A stretch of DNA of 7,666 bases from Gammaproteobacteria bacterium. GTDB taxonomy: Bacteria > Pseudomonadota > Gammaproteobacteria > Tenderiales > Tenderiaceae. The translations under genes and the position numbers were made by a program. The notes beneath the pieces were generated by a model that was not told the DNA's origin, did no database searches, and worked only from the letters and a program-made list of their open reading frames with translations. Where the stretch lies: positions 546 to 8,211 of the forward strand of contig JALTMR010000031.1 of the NCBI GenBank assembly GCA_027001525.1, in the 5' to 3' direction. Positions 1 through 5,580 of the stretch are shown piece by piece (position 1 is the stretch's first letter; the number at the start of each line of letters is the position of its first letter).

Positions 1-699
1 CTCTTCCAACAAGTGCCGGTTGTAGAGAATATCGGATGCCTTGCCATCTGCGACGAAGTGGCCATCCGAGAGCATCAGGCAGCGATCACAGACATCCAGG
101 GCGATATCCAGATCGTGGGTACAGAGAATGACGGTTTTATCCGTGTCGGCCAGCCACTTGATCAGTTTGCGGCGATTCAGTGGGTCCATATTGGTGGAAG
201 GCTCATCAAACACCAGAATATCGGGCTGATAGGAGAGTACGGTGGCCAGGGCCAGGCGTTTGCGTTCACCGAAAGAGAGGTGGAACGAAGAGCGCTCGTC
301 GTAGCCCGTCAGGCCGACGGTATCCAATGCCTCGGCCACCCGGTGTTCGATTTCATCTCTGGGCAAGCCGAGGTTGAGCGGGCCAAAGGCCACATCATCG
401 AAAACGGTAGGGCTAAAGAGCTGATCATCGGGGTCCTGAAAGACAATTCCCACCTTGCGACGAATGGCATTGAGGTTCTCTTTTTTGATCTCCATGCCGG
501 CAATTTCAACCGTGCCTTTGGTGGCCATTGCCACACCATTGAGCAGACTCATAAAGGTCGACTTACCCGCACCATTGGGGCCAATCAATGCCACCTTCTC
601 ACCCTTGCGAATGGTGCAGCTTGCGCCGCTTAAAACCTGATGCCCATCCGGGTAGGAAAATGAGACATCTTTAACCTCGATTGCCAATTCAGCGTCCAT
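1..699 (-). CDS. nikO: Nickel/cobalt ECF transporter ATPase NikO/CbiO (3' end cut by window edge)
   Basis: ATP-binding subunit of a group I ECF metal transporter; it hydrolyses ATP on the cytoplasmic face to drive nickel (or cobalt) uptake through NikM and NikQ. I translated this frame by hand: 233 codons are open from the ATG at 699 to the left edge with no stop. Visible motifs: Walker A GPNGAGKST (residues 40-48), Q-loop VFQDPDDQLF (86-95, the DPDDQ form typical of CbiO), ABC signature LSFGERKRLALA (141-152, an LSGGQ variant usual in this family), Walker B ILVFDEP (161-167) and H-loop THD (194-196). The family is usually about 250-280 residues, so a short C-terminal part is missing. A strong Shine-Dalgarno AAAGGAG (704-710) sits 4 nt before the ATG. 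It is the last visible gene of the nik run, 148 nt after nikQ. The nickel assignment comes from the linked nikR; the ATPase alone cannot tell nickel from cobalt. Confidence 0.93.
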   Translation of the reverse strand, partial: MDAELAIEVKDVSFSYPDGHQVLSGASCTIRKGEKVALIGPNGAGKSTFMSLLNGVAMATKGTVEIAGMEIKKENLNAIRRKVGIVFQDPDDQLFSPTVFDDVAFGPLNLGLPRDEIEHRVAEALDTVGLTGYDERSSFHLSFGERKRLALATVLSYQPDILVFDEPSTNMDPLNRRKLIKWLADTDKTVILCTHDLDIALDVCDRCLMLSDGHFVADGKASDILYNRHLLEE

Positions 700-767
700 A
701 CGACTCCTTTGGGGCACCTCTATCAATTCTGGGTGCGGCAGATTGAATCCCGAATTCGTTACATCCA

Positions 768-816
768 GGCGCAAATTGCGGGCAATAGCGGGACTATTGC
801 CAAAATTTGCAACGCC
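768..816. other. Large imperfect hairpin in the nikQ-nikO gap
   Basis: The 148-nt gap between nikQ and nikO holds no credible gene but has a clear inverted repeat. The inner stem is GGCAATAG (781-788) with CTATTGCC (794-801) around a 5-nt loop. The outer stem is GCAAATT (771-777) with AATTTGC (804-810), separated from the inner stem by a 3x2 internal loop. A further GGC/GCC (768-770/814-816) can pair across a bulge. No T-run follows on the minus strand, so it does not look like an intrinsic terminator. An mRNA-processing or stability element between cistrons is the likeliest reading (inference). Confidence 0.6.
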
Positions 817-847
817 GATGGAGCGGGCTTGGGGTTTAAGATGCCCT

Positions 848-1636
848 TTAGTACCAGGCCTGCTCTGCAACGGCAAAGATACCCGATAGATCGCCGGCGA
901 TAATTGCCAGGGTAATCAGCACCATGAGCACCGCTTTTAATTTATCTTTATTGTCCGCCTTGAATTCGACCAGCGTGTGCAGCTCACCCTGATACCCCTT
1001 GGAGAGCATGGCATTGTAGATGCGTTCGGTGCGCTCAAAGCTGCGAATCAGCAAGGTTCCCACAAAACCACCCACCACTTTCATCGTGTACATATTGGGC
1101 TTTTTGACGAATCCCCGCGCTTTCATGGCAGTGTCGAGACGCTTCATCTCCGAGAAGAAAAGAAAGATGTAGCGGTAACTGAAGAGCAGCATCTGCACAA
1201 TGATGCTGGGGCACTTCAGGTGCCGGAGTGCAATCATGGAGATGTCGAAACGGGTGGAACCAAAGGTCACAAAGGCGATGGTCATAATGGCAATGGCCTT
1301 GACCACTATCATGACCGACAGGCGCACGCCCTCAATGGCAAAGGGAATGCCTAAAAATTCGGAGTTCACTTCACCGGGATAGGTCAAAGGCAAAATCAGG
1401 AAAAAAGGCAACAACAGCACAATAAGCCACTTCATCGCCGCGTAGACAAACCCCAGGGGAATGCGGGAAACAAACAGCACGACGAGGGCGATCAGCAAGG
1501 CGACAAGTGCCAGAGGCAGGGTCTGCAACACGGCAGTCACCATCGCGAACAGGCCCAGGCTGAATATTTTGACCCGCGGATCCCAGGTCTGAATGGCTGA
1601 CGCCAGGTGGGCGTGGCGATCGATATCGAGTCCCAT
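848..1636 (-). CDS. nikQ: ECF transporter transmembrane coupling protein NikQ/CbiQ
   Basis: T-component of the metal ECF transporter: the inner-membrane protein that couples ATP hydrolysis by NikO to movement of the substrate-binding NikM. It is 262 residues, normal for CbiQ/NikQ. Hydrophobic segments lie at about residues 24-57, 62-86, 104-126, 143-162 and 234-256, with a hydrophilic cytoplasmic stretch at about 163-232. That stretch carries the coupling helices that dock on the ATPases: the first Ala-Arg-Gly motif is intact (AMKARGF, 170-176), while the second reads AMLSKGYQG (209-217), with S-K-G in place of A-R-G. The N-terminal DPRVK (19-23) is also typical of the family. The ATG at 1636 lies 12 nt after the nikM stop, with AGGA about 10 nt upstream, so translation with nikM is probably coupled. 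The stop is TAA at 848-850. Confidence 0.93.
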   Translation of the reverse strand: MGLDIDRHAHLASAIQTWDPRVKIFSLGLFAMVTAVLQTLPLALVALLIALVVLFVSRIPLGFVYAAMKWLIVLLLPFFLILPLTYPGEVNSEFLGIPFAIEGVRLSVMIVVKAIAIMTIAFVTFGSTRFDISMIALRHLKCPSIIVQMLLFSYRYIFLFFSEMKRLDTAMKARGFVKKPNMYTMKVVGGFVGTLLIRSFERTERIYNAMLSKGYQGELHTLVEFKADNKDKLKAVLMVLITLAIIAGDLSGIFAVAEQAWY

Positions 1637-1648
1637 AATCGGCGCGTC

Positions 1649-2266
1649 CTAGTTGGCCGCGACCAGGCGTTGCCCCGCCAGAAGTTCCGGCTTGGCACGG
1701 GCGATGAATCCGACACACGCTCCCGTCACCGCACCTTCAAGCAACATAAGCACCACATGCCAGCCAAGCACCAGCTTGGCAGATTCCACAAACGCCTCGC
1801 CTGTGGTCGCCAGGGCCAGCGCCAGAATGCAACCGGAGAAGAAAATACCCAGCGCTCCGGCCAGCGCGCCAAACACCACCTCTTTTTTCGGAATCGAGAC
1901 GTAGTGGCGCAGTTGCCAAATGCCGTAGGCACACAGCGCCCCGCCCCCCAGCATGACGCTATTCACACCAATGACCGAAACACCGCCAAAGCCGAAAAAG
2001 GACTGTAATACCACCCCGAGCATAATGGCGGGGAAGGCCCGCTTGCCCAGCAGAACGCCCACCAGCCCGTTGAGTATCAGATGGATGCTGACCACACCTA
2101 ATGGCACATGAATGAAGTTGGCCACAAAGAAAACTGCCGTGGCCACAGAAATTTTTGGAATTTCGTCTGTCTCTATGTTTCGCATCGTCGCCGCCGCCAG
2201 CAATGCGGTTGCTCCAAAGCCCGCAACCAACACAGGTGCGGAGACGATTCCATCAGCGATATGCAT
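1649..2266 (-). CDS. nikM: Substrate-specific membrane protein NikM/CbiM of the nickel ECF transporter
   Basis: S-component: binds the metal ion in the membrane and gives the transporter its specificity. 205 residues, the short CbiM/NikM form. The N-terminus MHIADG matches the invariant MHI.(D/E)G of the family, in which the free amino group and His2 bind nickel. His62, in SIHLILNGLVGVLLG (60-74), fits the third conserved ligand position (family knowledge from NikM structures). Several hydrophobic segments follow, including the GVNSVMLGGGALCAYG stretch that matches the family's GVN(T/S) region. The start is fixed by the MHI motif: residues 2-5 would lose their role with any other start. A Shine-Dalgarno GGTGAT lies just upstream of the ATG. 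It is tightly followed by nikQ (12 nt) and preceded by nikL (133-nt gap). Nickel rather than cobalt is inferred from nikR and nikL. Confidence 0.93.
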   Translation of the reverse strand: MHIADGIVSAPVLVAGFGATALLAAATMRNIETDEIPKISVATAVFFVANFIHVPLGVVSIHLILNGLVGVLLGKRAFPAIMLGVVLQSFFGFGGVSVIGVNSVMLGGGALCAYGIWQLRHYVSIPKKEVVFGALAGALGIFFSGCILALALATTGEAFVESAKLVLGWHVVLMLLEGAVTGACVGFIARAKPELLAGQRLVAAN

Positions 2267-2338
2267 ATATCACCACTCGCTTGTTGTTTTATTATTCAGG
2301 GGCTTATCTGCCCTACCCGTCTCAAACTATCAAGTGCA

Positions 2339-2390
2339 GGCCAGCGTAGCACGATATATAAATCATTGCTATCGAGTAAATACGTAGGCC
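2339..2390. promoter_or_regulatory. Dyad-symmetric region upstream of nikM, possible degenerate NikR site
   Basis: Within the 133-nt nikL-nikM gap, GGCCAGCGTA (2339-2348) and TACGTAGGCC (2381-2390) form an imperfect inverted repeat (8 of 10 pairs). Inside it TAGCA (2347-2351) pairs with TGCTA (2367-2371), and CGAT (2352-2355) could pair with ATCG (2371-2374). The inner arms can be written GTAGCAC-N13-TTGCTAT (2346-2372). This has the same 13-nt spacing, and about the same distance from its start codon, as the stronger candidate NikR site before nikL. It could be an operator, an RNA structure after nikL, or chance. No T-run follows, and I see no cobalamin or NiCo riboswitch hallmarks here. Confidence 0.35.
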
Positions 2391-2399
2391 AATCAGGGA

Positions 2400-3062
2400 C
2401 TAAGCCTTCTTCGCTGCCGCCTCTTTTTTACGGGCAGCCAGGTAAGCAAATATGCCCAATACCCCGAAAATATACCCGATGCCGGCCACCTTTTGGGTAA
2501 AGGAGACATGCTCCTGCGAGGCCGCCAACTCTCGCACCAGGGGCTTGATTGCCTCGGCCACTGCATGTTTTACCACCACTTCCAACTGAACTGGGTCGAT
2601 GGCAGCTGTACCCGCAGCCGCACCACTATCCCCCTTCTCCTGTTTTATCTGGGCAGGCGCTGCTTTTTCATCAGCAGGAGGAGCCACGGTGGAGTGAACA
2701 ACCGCCTCTTCTGTCTCCAGCGCGCCCTTCACCTCCTCGGCCGGTATGACATATTCACCACGATGCCCTGCTCCCGCATTGAGTGCGATTCTCAATTCAG
2801 ACTCCACCTTGGGCAGCGGAAAATCGATCAAGCCCTGATCATTGGTTATGCCCTCGAAAACCAGCTCATCACCATTGGCGAAAACAGTGACGTCACTGTT
2901 CATGGCCTTTTTACCATCGGCAAAATAGCCTTCCACGAACACACTGTTGTCTTCCACATAGGCAAAGACACTCACCTTGTGGGCGAATGCCGTGGGGCTT
3001 GACAACATAAACAGCAGGGACAGCAGAGCAACAAAAGGGGACGGTCTGGCGTTTTTATTCAC
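2400..3062 (-). CDS. nikL: Exported nickel-transport accessory protein, NikL/CbiL-like
   Basis: Predicted extracytoplasmic accessory component of the nickel ECF transporter, replacing NikN/CbiN. 220 residues from a GTG start at 3062, with AAGG about 10 nt upstream. Layout: signal peptide 1-27 (positive N-terminus, hydrophobic core 10-20, AFA cleavage site at 25-27); a beta-rich domain at about 28-115 that opens HKVSVFAYVEDNSVFVEGYF, typical of NikL and related DUF4198-like domains; an Ala/Pro/Glu-rich linker at about 116-155; a helical segment at about 158-188; and a C-terminal transmembrane helix at about 192-210 followed by a Lys-rich tail (RKKEAAAKKA). The mature chain would begin at His28, reminiscent of metal-binding N-termini such as that of NikM. 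It lies between nikR and nikM. The family call rests on the opening motif, the topology and the neighbours. The precise role (metal capture or assembly of NikM) is not settled by the sequence. Confidence 0.82.
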   Translation of the reverse strand: MNKNARPSPFVALLSLLFMLSSPTAFAHKVSVFAYVEDNSVFVEGYFADGKKAMNSDVTVFANGDELVFEGITNDQGLIDFPLPKVESELRIALNAGAGHRGEYVIPAEEVKGALETEEAVVHSTVAPPADEKAAPAQIKQEKGDSGAAAGTAAIDPVQLEVVVKHAVAEAIKPLVRELAASQEHVSFTQKVAGIGYIFGVLGIFAYLAARKKEAAAKKA

Positions 3063-3135
3063 GGCTCACTTACCTTCAAAAATCTGGAGTAATGCGGGGG
3101 AGACGTTCGATGAACGAACCACATCAATCACTAAC

Positions 3136-3162
3136 GTATTACGTAAAAAACAATCGTGTTAC
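3136..3162. promoter_or_regulatory. Candidate NikR operator upstream of nikL
   Basis: Two copies of a near-palindromic 7-mer, GTATTAC (3136-3142) and GTGTTAC (3156-3162), are separated by exactly 13 nt. Both are flanked by C and G, giving CGTRTTACG twice with a 20-bp period. The site lies 74-100 nt upstream of the nikL start. As I recall the literature, the Geobacter uraniireducens NikR consensus is GTGTTAC-N13/14-GTAACAC. The half-site and spacing match here, but the arms are in direct rather than strictly inverted orientation; because GTATTAC is almost its own reverse complement, the first arm fits either way. Repression of nikLMQO by nickel-loaded NikR is inferred. I could not place a convincing -35/-10 pair around it. 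Confidence 0.55.
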
Positions 3163-3272
3163 GAAATGTACCACCAATTGCAATTTAGCAACACTGGGGC
3201 ATGTCCAGATTTACACCTCAGCCCCCACGCATGTGAGGGCACTTAGTTGACTCTGAAAGTACGGATTTGGGT

Positions 3273-3734
3273 CTAGTGTGAGGGCGTCGCGTGATCGTGG
3301 GTATGGTGAGCGCTTTTCGAAGGCAGCAAACCACCTGTGGTGGTCATGGTCAGTTTGCCATGTTTGACGCCCCGGATGCTGGTCAACTGGTCGGCAAACT
3401 GCTGCAACAGACGCCCTTTACCCTGGACCACCAGTACTTCAAGACAGTTGTTATGGTCCAGATGAATATGCAGCACCGAACGAATATCCCCTTCAAACGA
3501 GTGCTGGATATGGGTCAGGTTGGCGGACAGATCCCGCGTGTGATGGTCATAGACGATGGTGATCGTGCCGACGGTCTCCTGATCCGTCTCCCACTCCTCG
3601 TTCACCATGTGGTCCCGAATAAGGTCCCGAATCGCCTCCGATCGACTTGCATAGCCCTTCTTCTTTATCTCTTCGTCAAAGCTTTCCAGTAGCTCCTCCT
3701 CAATAGAAACACCAAATCGAACCAAATCGCTCAT
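3273..3734 (-). CDS. nikR: Nickel-responsive transcriptional regulator NikR
   Basis: Nickel-dependent repressor, expected to bind upstream of nikL and of itself when intracellular nickel is sufficient. From the ATG at 3734 it is 153 residues. Residues 5-45 form the ribbon-helix-helix DNA-binding domain (VRFGVSI strand, then GYASRSEAIRDLIRDH). Residues from about 55 on form the ACT-like nickel-binding and tetramerisation domain. All four high-affinity nickel ligands known from E. coli NikR (His76, His87, His89, Cys95) align at His78, His89, His91 and Cys97, the last three within LHIHLDHNNCLEV. The protein is about 20 residues longer than E. coli NikR and ends in a His-rich tail (HHTHDHATPSH). 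The strand residues RFGVS differ from the E. coli RVTIT contacts, so the operator should differ too. A GTG two codons upstream (3740) is also open, but it directly abuts the Shine-Dalgarno, so the ATG at 3734 is preferred. It is followed by a 210-nt gap before nikL. Confidence 0.95.
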   Translation of the reverse strand: MSDLVRFGVSIEEELLESFDEEIKKKGYASRSEAIRDLIRDHMVNEEWETDQETVGTITIVYDHHTRDLSANLTHIQHSFEGDIRSVLHIHLDHNNCLEVLVVQGKGRLLQQFADQLTSIRGVKHGKLTMTTTGGLLPSKSAHHTHDHATPSH

Positions 3735-3740
3735 CAGCAC

Positions 3741-3748
3741 TCTCCTCT
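3741..3748 (-). promoter_or_regulatory. nikR ribosome binding site (decides the start)
   Basis: AGAGGAGA on the minus strand ends 6 nt before the ATG at 3734, which is good spacing, but directly abuts the in-frame GTG at 3740, too close to serve it. This favours the MSDLVRF start. Confidence 0.7.
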
Positions 3749-3757
3749 GTCTAAGTC

Positions 3758-3785
3758 ATAACACTTATAGATCATAGTGTAACAC
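3758..3785 (-). promoter_or_regulatory. Candidate NikR operator overlapping the nikR promoter
   Basis: ATAACAC (3758-3764) and GTAACAC (3779-3785) are separated by 14 nt, 24-51 nt upstream of the nikR ATG. This is the same 7-mer as in the site before nikL, with one nucleotide more in the spacer. On the minus strand a -10-like TATGAT (3771-3776) lies inside the spacer, giving a leader of roughly 30 nt. A repressor bound here would cover that hexamer, so negative autoregulation of nikR is a natural reading (inference). No clear -35 is seen: TTGGCC lies 19 nt upstream. The second arm sits in GTGTAACAC (3777-3785), itself a small palindrome. Confidence 0.5.
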
Positions 3786-3856
3786 TCGTTTGAGGGGCCA
3801 AAGGGCTACCTGGCTGCTCCCCTGGCACGGGGCACTACCATCAGCGCTCCCCCCCA

Positions 3857-3885
3857 TTGACGCCACTTGTAAAACCATTTCTAAT
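3857..3885 (+). promoter_or_regulatory. Probable sigma70 promoter of ppnN
   Basis: TTGACG (3857-3862) and TCTAAT (3880-3885) each match the -35 and -10 consensus at 5 of 6 positions with an ideal 17-nt spacer, pointing toward ppnN. Transcription would start near 3892, leaving a leader of about 150 nt. The rest of the 310-nt nikR-ppnN gap holds a GC-rich stretch (3791-3856) and the inverted repeat listed below; I see no gene in it. Confidence 0.5.
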
Positions 3886-3955
3886 CCCTTGTTTTCATTG
3901 GCATGTAGCCCATGAGCTGACACCAAGCATTAGCAAGAACTAATAAAGAATAATG

Positions 3956-3984
3956 ACACCTGGCCGCTTCTACAGAACAGGTGT
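3956..3984. repeat. 7-bp inverted repeat in the ppnN leader
   Basis: ACACCTG (3956-3962) and CAGGTGT (3978-3984) are perfect inverted repeats around a 15-nt spacer, ending about 60 nt before the ppnN start. They could be a regulator-binding dyad (arm centres 22 bp apart, about two helical turns) or an RNA hairpin in the 5' leader. I do not recognise a known operator. Confidence 0.4.
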
Positions 3985-4044
3985 TGGTTGATTAAGCAGG
4001 GAAAGCTTACTCACGAAAAACGGATAGGCAGGAGGTTGAACACC

Positions 4045-5415
4045 ATGAACTACGATGTAATAGACGCCCGAATCACCCCCGAAGGTCGGCTCGATATTCT
4101 CTCCAAGACGGAGGTTAGCCGTCTGGCAGATGCCAGTCAGAACGGTCTGTACCGCGTCTTTCGCAACTGCTCTCTGGCGGTGCTCAACTGCGGCAGCAGT
4201 CTTGACGACGGCAAGGAGCTGTTGGAGCGCTACCCCAATTTCGACATCAAGGTCATTCAGCAGGAGCGTGGCATTAAGCTGGAGGTCACCAACGCACCGG
4301 CTCACGCGTTTGTTGATGGCAAAATGATCAAGGGTATCAACGAACATCTGTTTACGGTATTGCGGGACATTGTCTACGTAAACAATGAGATAGAGGGTAC
4401 TTGCAAATTCGATCTAAACAGCTCCGAGGGCATTACCGATGCGGTTTTTCACATCTTGCGCAATGCCCACCTGCTGGAACCCACCCCCAACCCTAACCTG
4501 GTGGTGTGCTGGGGCGGGCACTCCATTAAGCGACCGGAATATGAGTACACCAAAGAGGTGGGCCATGAGCTGGGGCTGCGGGGCATGGATATCTGCACCG
4601 GCTGCGGCCCCGGGGCCATGAAGGGACCGATGAAAGGGGCCACAATCGGCCACGCCAAACAGCGTATCAGTGACGGTCGCTACGTAGGCATCTCAGAGCC
4701 CGGCATTATCGCGGCGGAATCCCCCAACCCCATCGTTAACAACCTGGTGATTCTGCCCGACATCGAAAAACGGCTGGAGGCATTTGTCCGCACGGGGCAC
4801 GCCATCGTGGTCTTCCCCGGGGGGGCAGGCACGGCGGAGGAGATTCTCTATCTGCTGGGCATTCTGCTGCACCCCAAAAACAGGGACATTCCCTTCCCCT
4901 TCATTTTGACCGGCCCGGCAGAAGCCCGGCAGCACTTTGACGAGATCCACCAGTTTATCGGCGATACCCTGGGGGAAGAGGCCCAGAAGCGCTACAAAAT
5001 TATTATCAACGACCCGGCCGCTGTGGCCAGAGAGGTCAAGGCGGGCATCGAGGAGGTGTTGCAGTTCCGCCGCAAGACCAGTGATGCCTACTACTTCAAC
5101 TGGCTGCTGGCGATCGAGCACGAGTTTCAAAAGCCCTTTGAGCCCACCCACGAAAACATGGCCAACCTGGCATTGACCAAAGCCCAGGACGTGCACCAAC
5201 TGGCAGCCAACCTGCGACGCGCTTTTTCCGGCATCGTGGCCGGTAATGTGAAAGATGAGGGCATCCGCGCCATCGAAGAGCACGGGCTGTTTGAAATCCG
5301 TGGAGACAAACAGATCATGGCTGCGCTCGACTCCCTGCTTGCCTCCTTCGTTGCCCGCCAGCGCATGAAACTGCCGGGGACGGAGTACAAACCGTGCTAC
5401 CGCATCATCAAATAA
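4045..5415 (+). CDS. ppnN: Pyrimidine/purine nucleotide 5'-monophosphate nucleosidase PpnN (YgdH family)
   Basis: Cytosolic enzyme that cleaves the N-glycosidic bond of nucleoside 5'-monophosphates to a free base and ribose 5-phosphate; in E. coli it is activated by (p)ppGpp and helps set purine pools under stress. 456 residues, against 454 in E. coli YgdH, with recognisable similarity throughout: YRVFRNCSLAVLN near the N-terminus, VVCWGGHSI, then ICTGCGPGAMKGPMKGA (183-199) and the LOG-family catalytic motif PGGAGTAEE (258-266) in its Rossmann-like core. The C-terminal part includes HENMANL, RRAFSGIVAGNVK and the ending RMKLPGTEYKPCY, all family-typical. The reading frame is open back to 3988, but AGGAGG (4030-4035) sits 9 nt before the ATG at 4045 and the homologous N-terminus begins there, so the 19 upstream codons are not included. 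It is transcribed away from nikR. A 7-G run (4818-4824) lies inside the active-site codons without breaking the frame. Confidence 0.96.
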   Translation: MNYDVIDARITPEGRLDILSKTEVSRLADASQNGLYRVFRNCSLAVLNCGSSLDDGKELLERYPNFDIKVIQQERGIKLEVTNAPAHAFVDGKMIKGINEHLFTVLRDIVYVNNEIEGTCKFDLNSSEGITDAVFHILRNAHLLEPTPNPNLVVCWGGHSIKRPEYEYTKEVGHELGLRGMDICTGCGPGAMKGPMKGATIGHAKQRISDGRYVGISEPGIIAAESPNPIVNNLVILPDIEKRLEAFVRTGHAIVVFPGGAGTAEEILYLLGILLHPKNRDIPFPFILTGPAEARQHFDEIHQFIGDTLGEEAQKRYKIIINDPAAVAREVKAGIEEVLQFRRKTSDAYYFNWLLAIEHEFQKPFEPTHENMANLALTKAQDVHQLAANLRRAFSGIVAGNVKDEGIRAIEEHGLFEIRGDKQIMAALDSLLASFVARQRMKLPGTEYKPCYRIIK

Positions 5416-5427
5416 CAGACTGACGCA

Positions 5428-5454
5428 GCAGGGGCCCGCCCGACGGCCCCTTGC
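5428..5454 (+). terminator. GC-rich hairpin after ppnN, possible terminator
   Basis: GCAGGGGCC (5428-5436) pairs with GGCCCCTTGC (5445-5454) with one bulged T around an 8-nt loop, 12 nt after the ppnN stop. Only a poor T-tract follows (TTGCTTC), so it is a weak intrinsic terminator at best. It may act as a bidirectional or Rho-assisted 3' end. Confidence 0.45.
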
Positions 5455-5580
5455 TTCAGCATGGAAACTAAAGTGTCGCCCCACCATCGAACGCCTGATG
5501 GTTTATACTGTCCCACATTCAACGGCACACCACCCTTTTCCGGCAACAAGCTTCCCAGAGACAAACCACCTGGTAATACG

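Noticed and set aside
13..633. Long plus-strand open frame of 206 codons at the left end
   Set aside because: It lies opposite nikO, whose minus-strand frame has every ABC ATPase motif; the plus-strand product has no family features.
2267..2399. Metal or cobalamin riboswitch before nikM
   Set aside because: No recognisable B12-box or NiCo core and too short a gap; the linked NikR explains regulation better.
3216..3240. Possible terminator after nikR (CCTCA/TGAGG around a GC-rich loop)
   Set aside because: Only a 5-bp stem with a 13-nt loop and no T-run on the minus strand.
3735..3740. GTG start for nikR two codons upstream
   Set aside because: The Shine-Dalgarno directly abuts it, while the ATG at 3734 has proper spacing and gives the MSDLVRF N-terminus.
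3988..4044. Upstream ATG of ppnN giving a 19-residue extension
   Set aside because: No ribosome binding site of note, overlap with the leader region, and no counterpart in the family; AGGAGG precedes the ATG at 4045.
4693..5487. Minus-strand open frame of 264 codons
   Set aside because: It lies opposite the well-conserved ppnN coding sequence and is a by-product of its GC-rich codon use.
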